Positions 57,836-64,000 of a stretch of 64,000 nucleotides of DNA are shown in pieces. Under the pieces are notes generated by a model, which did not search any database, was not told the origin of the DNA, and worked only from the letters and a program-made list of their open reading frames with translations. The DNA comes from Harmothoe impar (Eukaryota; Annelida; Polychaeta; Phyllodocida; Polynoidae). The position numbers were made by a program, and so were the translations under genes. The first letter of the stretch is position 1; each line of letters begins with the position of its first letter. The DNA lies in NCBI GenBank assembly GCA_947462335.1, contig OX381717.1:19707166-19771165 (forward strand), in the 5' to 3' direction.

Positions 57836-60128
57836 ATGTCTGTGGGTGCTGCTATACTGACGGGTGTCAGGGACCTCTGGGAGCATGGCTACCTTCACGA
57901 CCTTACAATCCAGGTTCAAGACCGCAGCTTCAAAGTCCATAAGCTCATCATGGCTTCTGTTAGTAACTATTTCTGCTCGAAGCTTATCGGTCTGAAGAAA
58001 AAGACAGTTAAAGACATCATCAAGTTAGAAGGAGTGAGTGCACCAGTCATGGAAAAGCTCATTGATTTCATCTACAAAGGTGAGCTGGGTCTAGCGCAGG
58101 AAAATGTGGTGGAGATTCTTGATGGTGCCATGTTCTTACAAATGCAGACCGCCGTTAGCATATGCACTGAAAACATGATAACTGATGCAAGGTATGAAAC
58201 AAGGCAGTTTTACACTTTGCTCTCAATATTTAAAAAGTATGGTCTTACGAAGGAAATAAAGCGTGTAAGGGCCTACATAAAAGAATTTCAGGAAAACGTT
58301 TTTTCAATGAACGATGATGGTATATCAATGCCATATGATGAACTTTGTAGTCACATGGAAACCTGGCATTACGATGAATACTCCCTCTTTCAAAACGTGC
58401 TTCAATGGGTTAATGCTGACAAACCGATCAGGGAGAAGCATCTCAATGATCTTGCATCTCGGGTTCGCTTTTGTCTGATGACTCCAGAAGAACTTGGAGA
58501 ATTCCAAAAAATGGACATATACAAGAAAAGCTTTGAGTGGTGGCATCTTCTCCTAACCAAGGCTCTTGACTATCACAAACTCCCAACTCATCAGAAGATA
58601 CTGTACAATTCTGAGCAGAACACTGTCAGGGGTCCTCCATCCCTTTCCTGGATAACCTCAAGTTACGACACAAAATTAGCAAAGGTGCCTAACCGTCAAT
58701 GGCTGCACTTGGTCCATGATGACAAGTGGCGGTATTCACATACTGAAGTTAAAGCGCCAAGGAAGCTGTCCAAAGGTCACTCGATTGTCGTCAATAATTT
58801 CCTTATTGTTCATGTCAGTGCCGAGGAAGCACCAGAATGGTCGGTCTTCGACCCAAGGACAGTATCCTGGTCAACACTTGCACCGTCTGTGGAGAAGAAA
58901 AGCAAATTTTTTGCCTTGGTACATCATGGCTCCCATCTCTATGTTGTATGTGGTTGTAAGGGAAGCTCGTCAGACCCTGAGTATCACTACTCGACGGACA
59001 CAATAGAACGGTATGACTTCAAAACTGACAAGTGGTCTTCCTTTCTGGAGTTCCCTGAGCCGCTAATGGGGCATGCGGCTTGTGTTCTCAGAGACAATCT
59101 CTACGTTAGTGGTATGTAATGTGTATTTTTCTTTTTCACAAAAGGCTATGAAGCCCTGCCTCCTATATTGTTAAATCCCAGTATATTTTTTATATTAAAT
59201 AATTTGGCTGGATAGGAAGTAGTATATTCACCTGAGCAGTTTACTGGTGTCCAGGTAAATTATAATAATAAAGTGGTAACAGCACTTAAAAAACAAAATG
59301 GTTTCTCATCACTGCGCACATCATAGAAATCAGGTTTTGAAGAAAACTGAGGGCTACTTTTTGATGAATAACATGATAAAAATGGACAATTATTGGCATA
59401 TATGGTATCACACTAAAAGCTACAATTTCTCCACCTCAATCAGATCAAATAATTCTTAACTAATGAACTGTGAATTTCGGTCGACAAAAACATATATATT
59501 ACTTTACATTTAATCCTGCAGATTAAAAAAAAATCGTCATATTTTTCAGACCTTGGCAATAAGAAACCACTTTTTCCGAGTGGCCTTAGAGTGAAGATTT
59601 TTTTCAAATTCATTACCTATACTTACAGGTGGATATGAATATGAAGGTGAAAATGACAGAGTCTACTGTTACAATCTCATCAGTGGGGCCTGGAAAAAGG
59701 TGCCCGCGATGTTAGAACCATTGTGTTACCATAAGATGAGCGTCATGAGACTGAAAGGCGATGACGTCCTGACCGTCCTCAGCCCTAGCTTCCAGCTCAG
59801 CTACTCCTGCTCCTACGACCAGACATGGACTCGACTCACTGTCTCCACCCAACACAAGGAGCCCACCGATAAGGAGTGGACGGACAAGAAGATGGTTCTA
59901 GGTGGCCTGCCTGGCCTGGACACTGGGAATGTAGCAGTGAATGGCAACTCAGTCTTCTTCTGTGATGTCAAGGAGGGGGATGAGTGGAGAAATGGAGGGG
60001 TGTGCTTTGTGATGACCTTTGACGAGAGCGGCGAGGAGACGACCATAAAGTATCTGCCGAGTGCAGAAGAGGAAATGTTCCCCGTGATGATGTCTGTGTC
60101 GCGCCATCATTTCTGCCCTCACTTCTAG
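57836..60128 (+). CDS. BTB-BACK-Kelch (KLHL-like) protein
   Basis: Two coding exons, 57836-59111 and 59629-60128, joined at AGT G|GT (phase 1); total 1,776 nt, 591 residues, the usual KLHL length. A BTB domain spans about residues 15-120 (HDLTIQVQDRSFKVHKLIMA, then YFCSKL). A BACK domain spans about 130-250 (DEYSLFQNVLQWV, then HLNDLASRVRFCLM). Three or more divergent Kelch blades follow from about 300 (FDPRTVSWSTLAP; IERYDFKTDKWSS; LYVSGGYEYEG and CYNLISGAWKKVP). The exon junction falls inside the GG of a blade. Family members act mostly as substrate adaptors of Cullin-3 ubiquitin ligases; the substrate cannot be predicted. The start ATG is the first in frame, and an extra upstream exon cannot be excluded. 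Confidence 0.9.
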
Positions 60129-60595
60129 ATCAAATATTGCAGTGTATAACGGAAAAAAACCAAACAAGTGGTTGTATCATCGTCAGCGATGCAATCCTAT
60201 TCAGAGCATGCAGCGACAAAGCTAACCAAACTGAGTCATCCTGACACTGTTGTAATCTCATCCCCAAACATGTGGTCTGGGGCTCTAGACTAGGGGGAGG
60301 GTTGACATGCCCTCTTAGTTATAACAGCTGGTACTAATATGGGGGGAAGGTGAACAAACATGGTTCAGAGGATGAATTGGTGGCAAGAATGCATAAGGGG
60401 TAGACAGAGGGAGCCTCACCCCGGCCTTATCTTAATATCAAAACAATGGCTGCCGGCTGAGGGTTGTCGGTCCCTGCTCACTTTGTCACTGTACTGTATT
60501 TGAAAACAGTGGACCAATGCTGATGGTAATAGTAAAAGGATCTGCCCCATGCTGTGATGCCATCATTGCAATGACATGTTGTTTCATGTAAAAGC

Positions 60596-60601
60596 AATAA
60601 A
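60596..60601 (+). terminator. Polyadenylation signal of the BTB-Kelch gene
   Basis: AATAAA about 470 bp after the stop codon; another AATAAA at about 60917 could be an alternative. Confidence 0.6.
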
Positions 60602-61915
60602 TTAATAGCGCATATCTGAACACTGCAGATTAATACAGCTCAGAATGGATCATATAGCCTAGAAAATTGATGTAGTTCTGGAAGACTTATGTGTTCGCTT
60701 TAACACACATAATCTTACTGGTGTTAACAATGCTTACTAGATTTAGTTTTAATCATTTAAGTATCGGAAAAATGTCGATTATTTCAAGGAATTATGAACA
60801 GCTAGATGTATCGCAGACTTTTGAATGACATTTATATATTTCCTCAGTTTATAAGCTGCAAACTCGTTTACCCATGTGATAATGTTTGTTGTCTGTATGT
60901 TCACATTATTGACGCATAATAAAAGAGCTAATGATATTCAAAGTCGTGTTAGATTTACCATGAGAGTCTATACTCGTACATGACTTTCATATCCTTGATA
61001 TCATATAAAATCTGACAACATATGTATCATTAAAATGTGATCACTAACCTGATTACCTCTTGTAGTAGCTCATCCTGCGAACCATACATGAATCTTAAAC
61101 TATGATGATATATACGCAGTTATCTGCACAGTGGGTTTATTCCTACATATAGTGACCAACCTTAAAAGCTTACCCTATTTCATTCAACTAATAAGAGTTT
61201 TATAAACTTGACCTGTTTCACCAAAAAGTCACTTCATAGTAATTCGAATTTAAAGTAGTAAGGATTAGATGTTGATTATATTTTTCACCTCACTATACAT
61301 TCCCACGTTTGCTTAATATTTGTATTTGACTCACTTAAATTGCACAATATTACATGAAGCTTACCGGTAAGTGAAAATTACATCAATGTTATTACGTCAG
61401 TAAGTAACAAATACACCTAATACAGCAAACATATCATACTTATTCAGGATTATGCTCTTCTGTGTCATCAAAGTCGCTTGCTAGGAAGCTTCATTGTGCA
61501 GCATTCAGGTAGCATGATACAAACATAATCCCTGTGTAATCATGGGGATGGTCGCTATGGCAGACCACCTTCTTTATATCACTTTAACCCTTTAAGCGCA
61601 GCAGATCGCATATATACACTTTTTTGTAGTCATGATGCTTTTATACAGAACGTATTCATCAGCCCTATCCAATAGATTTGGCATAGTCTCATGGGTGGGT
61701 ATGATAAACCCCATATGATAAACCGCAAATTTTGCCAGTTGTTAACCAAATACCTGTGCTGCCTTGGTACATCATGACGACAAATGAACATGGACCTTGA
61801 GGCATCATCTGTTACTTAAAGAGTTATGTATACCAATTAAATTGACAATATCAACAATACTAAAGCTACTAATTCCCCTGGGAAGCATCCCTTGGTGTGG
61901 GAATAATGGAGTGGC
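60602..61915. other. Intergenic upstream of gene D
   Basis: No gene supported. Weak copies of the CCCTTTAAGC / GCATCATG repeat at 61475-61510 and 61585-61825. Confidence 0.5.
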
Positions 61916-61923
61916 AGTGTGGG

Positions 61924-61932
61924 TATATAAAA
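61924..61932 (+). promoter_or_regulatory. TATA box of gene D
   Basis: TATATAAAA lies 106 bp upstream of the gene D start codon, a distance like that in genes A-C. Confidence 0.7.
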
Positions 61933-62037
61933 TGAAGACATTGAATACCATGAGACATATTACATGACTCTCTAGTGCGGACAACTAGCGGGACTATAAT
62001 AGCCGACAACATAGACAATTCAACAAGCATTAGCGTG

Positions 62038-63506
62038 ATGAGGGTGCTTCTGTGCGTGCTACTTCTGCAGTGCTTTGGTAAGTACTAATACTCCTGTTTC
62101 TTTATATTCATAGTCAGATCATTATCTATAGCCAGAGATTGATAAAAACACATAAGACAACAGATATGGCGTTTATTTCAAGAGTTTGGTCCTAAGCCAT
62201 ACCCTGCAAGGCAAGTCAGAGGTCAAATCAGTTATTTTAATGAATATGTATAAGCAATTTGCATTCATTCCATGTGCTCTTGTAAACAACTCACAGAAGC
62301 AATACCTGGGTGAGTTCATACGAGTAGGGTCGAACTAAGGCTATCCTATTTGCAAGCTTCTTCAATTCCACATGGCAAAAGACCGGTAAATCAAGATACC
62401 TTGTGGAGGTATCTAATGATTACTTAGTCATAGAGTAGGAAAGATTCAGATGATTGATTTTTAAAAGGAATAACAATCAACCTTTAGCTTAATTCACAAA
62501 TAAAGAGCTTAAACGTTTGGATAACCACAAATCCAAGTGTCCCTCTCAAGGCATGTGTCCGACTCTAGGTGAATCTACCCTATGTTCTATATTAGGCCTA
62601 ATAAAAATAGGTTTGTTTCAGGTCACCCGACCAACCCCATCAAAATAGGGCCGACCCTACGTTTTTTTATACAATTTTGAAGAGATTTTCGTATTTTGAC
62701 CCTTTTTTTTGGTTAGTTTTAAGGTCTTCGGAGAGGCTGGGTAGTACTTTCATGTTTAAAAAAAAAAGGTTAAAAAAAAAGAAGTCCCACCTACCGACCG
62801 ACCCTACATTTTCTTGCCATGTTACCTGAAACAAACCTTTTTTTTTTGGCTTTAAATACATGCACATGCCCGGCTGCTAGAAAATCTTTGCATTTTATGT
62901 TTGGCAAGTTGTGTGAAAATGTAAGGTAAAGATGGTCCTGACTGAGAATATGGTTCGTATTTTTAGTATAGATAAAACCAATTATCCTAGTCAGTGCCAC
63001 TAAATTTGATATATACCGTATTCGACGTAATAAGCGCCCAGGGCGCATATAAAATTATTTTAATGACATTTTAGTACTTAAGAGTTTAATTTTCCCCGAA
63101 GTCGCGAATTTTGACCCTTTGTTCTAGTCTCAAAATGCCTCAAAAGGGGGGGGGGCGCTTATTAGGGGGAGGGCGCTTATTACATCGAATACAGTATATA
63201 TATATATGATAGAGGTCAGAAATAAGGTTCAGTTTCAAATGAAAATTTTGATTTGTCATCTCTATCCAGCGGCACATGCCAAAAAGACAGCAGCGAAGGC
63301 GGACCATTCAGTGTTCGGTCCTGGTAGGCTCGGGCTGGGTGGTTTCGGCAACCTTGGTCATGGATTCCAGCATGGTAGTTTGGGAACAGCCGGTCTGAGA
63401 CATGGTGCAGGAAGCATCGGGTATGGACCTGGACGGGGCTTTGGACACGGGGCTGCATATGGAAACAACAGGATCAGCTCTTTACATGGCCTCAGTAACA
63501 GTTATG
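62038..63506 (+). CDS. Secreted Gly/His-rich protein D, partial (runs off window)
   Basis: Exon 1, 62038-62077, is 40 nt ending in phase 1, exactly as in genes A-C, and encodes a signal peptide (MRVLLCVLLLQCF). Exon 2, 63270-63506, starts after TCTATCCAG and also ends in phase 1 before GTAAGTC; it encodes AAHAKKTAAKADH then Gly-rich sequence with GFGNLGHGFQHG and GYGPGRGFGHGAAYGNN. The shared exon size, phases, TATA position and Gly/His composition make it a divergent relative of A-C. It has more Leu/Arg and far fewer GFGHGG words. No third exon is recognisable before 64000, so the 3' part is missing. Confidence 0.75.
62594..62851. mobile_element. MITE with GGCC...A-run ends, copy 2 (in intron 1 of gene D)
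   Basis: AGGTTTGTTTCAGGTCACCC and the inverted ATGTTACCTGAAACAAACCT bound an interior with GGGCCGACCCTACG. Same family as 57018-57434. Confidence 0.75.
63014..63196. mobile_element. MITE with TACCGTATTCGACGTAATAA ends (intron 1 of gene D)
   Basis: The inverted right end reads TACTGTATTCGATGTAATAA. Both arms continue into GCGCCC; a G-run and a second GCGCTTATTA lie inside. Flanking TA fits a TA target duplication. Confidence 0.85.
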
Positions 63507-63567
63507 GTAAGTCTATAAACATGTACACTCTTATAATACTTCTGTGACAGTCGCGGAAAAATCATCT

Positions 63568-63639
63568 GGAGAAAGCGGGACTCAAACACATGACCTTCAG
63601 ATGCATAGACCAGCTGTTCTATTGCTGAGCTACTTCCCC
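63568..63639 (-). repeat. tRNA-derived sequence (SINE head or tRNA pseudogene)
   Basis: Read on the - strand, the 72 nt start GGGGAAGTAGCTCAGCAATA (A-box-like) and end GTTTGAGTCCCGCTTTCTCC (B-box-like, one mismatch). The acceptor arms pair over seven positions with two G-U pairs. The anticodon stem is poorly paired (loop CTATGCA), so it is probably a tRNA-derived SINE or pseudogene and not a working tRNA. Confidence 0.6.
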
Positions 63640-64000
63640 GTCTGACAAATTGATTGCCTTGTACGTTGTTGCGCTGATCATTTTTATTTTGGCAAAATAC
63701 TCTTAGTACAAATGAAGCTTTTCGATAAAATGCCAAGTAATTTTGAAAGCCTAAATTCTCAGAGAGACTAAGTACTTAGTTACTGGATCGTTATGGTACA
63801 GAAGGGACAAGGATTACCTGGGTGATATCCCCTTGCTGATTTACCACCAAGGCACTGGGAATCCAACCCCTACACTTCCATAAACTGCTCTTTTCTCATT
63901 TTCCTTATGCATTCATTCCATATTCCATTCCTTGAAGTCACTCTTTAAGCGAGATTTAATACAGCAAAGGTCATGTAAATGTCACGGAAAGGCCATTAAA
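63640..64000. other. Presumed intron 2 of gene D
   Basis: No exon recognised up to the window edge. The stretch at 63815-63870 has a second vaguely tRNA-3'-like patch (ATCCAACCCC). Confidence 0.4.

Noticed and set aside
63568..63639. Functional tRNA gene on the - strand
   Set aside because: Acceptor stem pairs but the anticodon stem does not and the B box is imperfect; more likely a SINE head or pseudogene.

Overview
This window is eukaryotic and almost certainly from an invertebrate animal, probably marine. The supported host genes are split by GT-AG introns, have TATA boxes and AATAAA signals, and sit in AT-rich DNA full of miniature inverted-repeat elements. The species cannot be read from the sequence: amphioxus or a lophotrochozoan (mollusc, brachiopod, annelid) would all fit.

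Layout. 1-6.8 kb has no supported gene; it holds a 145-bp tandem repeat with palindromic RFX-type X-box motifs and one MITE. 6,847-16,353 is a complete, intronless, GC-richer 9.5-kb element with long inverted repeats, 5'-AG...CT-3' ends and a 6-bp target duplication (AAGCAT). These are the hallmarks of Polinton/Maverick insertion. It carries only three genes: a tandem Death-domain protein, a protein with two PC4-like (p15-type ssDNA-binding) domains at its C-terminus, and a family B, protein-primed-type DNA polymerase with all catalytic motifs intact. No integrase, ATPase, adenovirus-type protease or capsid gene is visible. 16.4-20.4 kb holds MITEs and a perfect 209-bp tandem duplication.

20.5-41.8 kb is a cluster of three tandem paralogous genes (A, B, C), all on the + strand, for secreted Gly/His/Tyr-rich proteins of 352, 309 and 343 residues. 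All have the same seven-exon structure, the same TATA promoter and a 3'UTR intron exactly 14 nt after the stop. A fourth, divergent relative (D) begins at 62.0 kb and runs off the window. 42,550-52,896 is a young LTR element with two 1,967-bp terminal repeats that look identical, a 4-bp target duplication and no recognisable gag-pol. 57.8-60.6 kb is a two-exon BTB-BACK-Kelch gene. The remaining intergenic DNA is repeats and MITEs.

How the parts work together. The three-gene element reads as a stripped-down self-replicating transposon or provirus: a polymerase, a probable ssDNA-binding partner and a probable host-cell-death modulator, framed by TIRs densely packed with metazoan promoter motifs (CCAAT, E-box, ETS, CRE and a ZNF143-like motif). 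Movement would need an integrase supplied in trans. The Gly/His-rich genes probably supply a secreted structural or metal-binding material; this is inferred from composition only.
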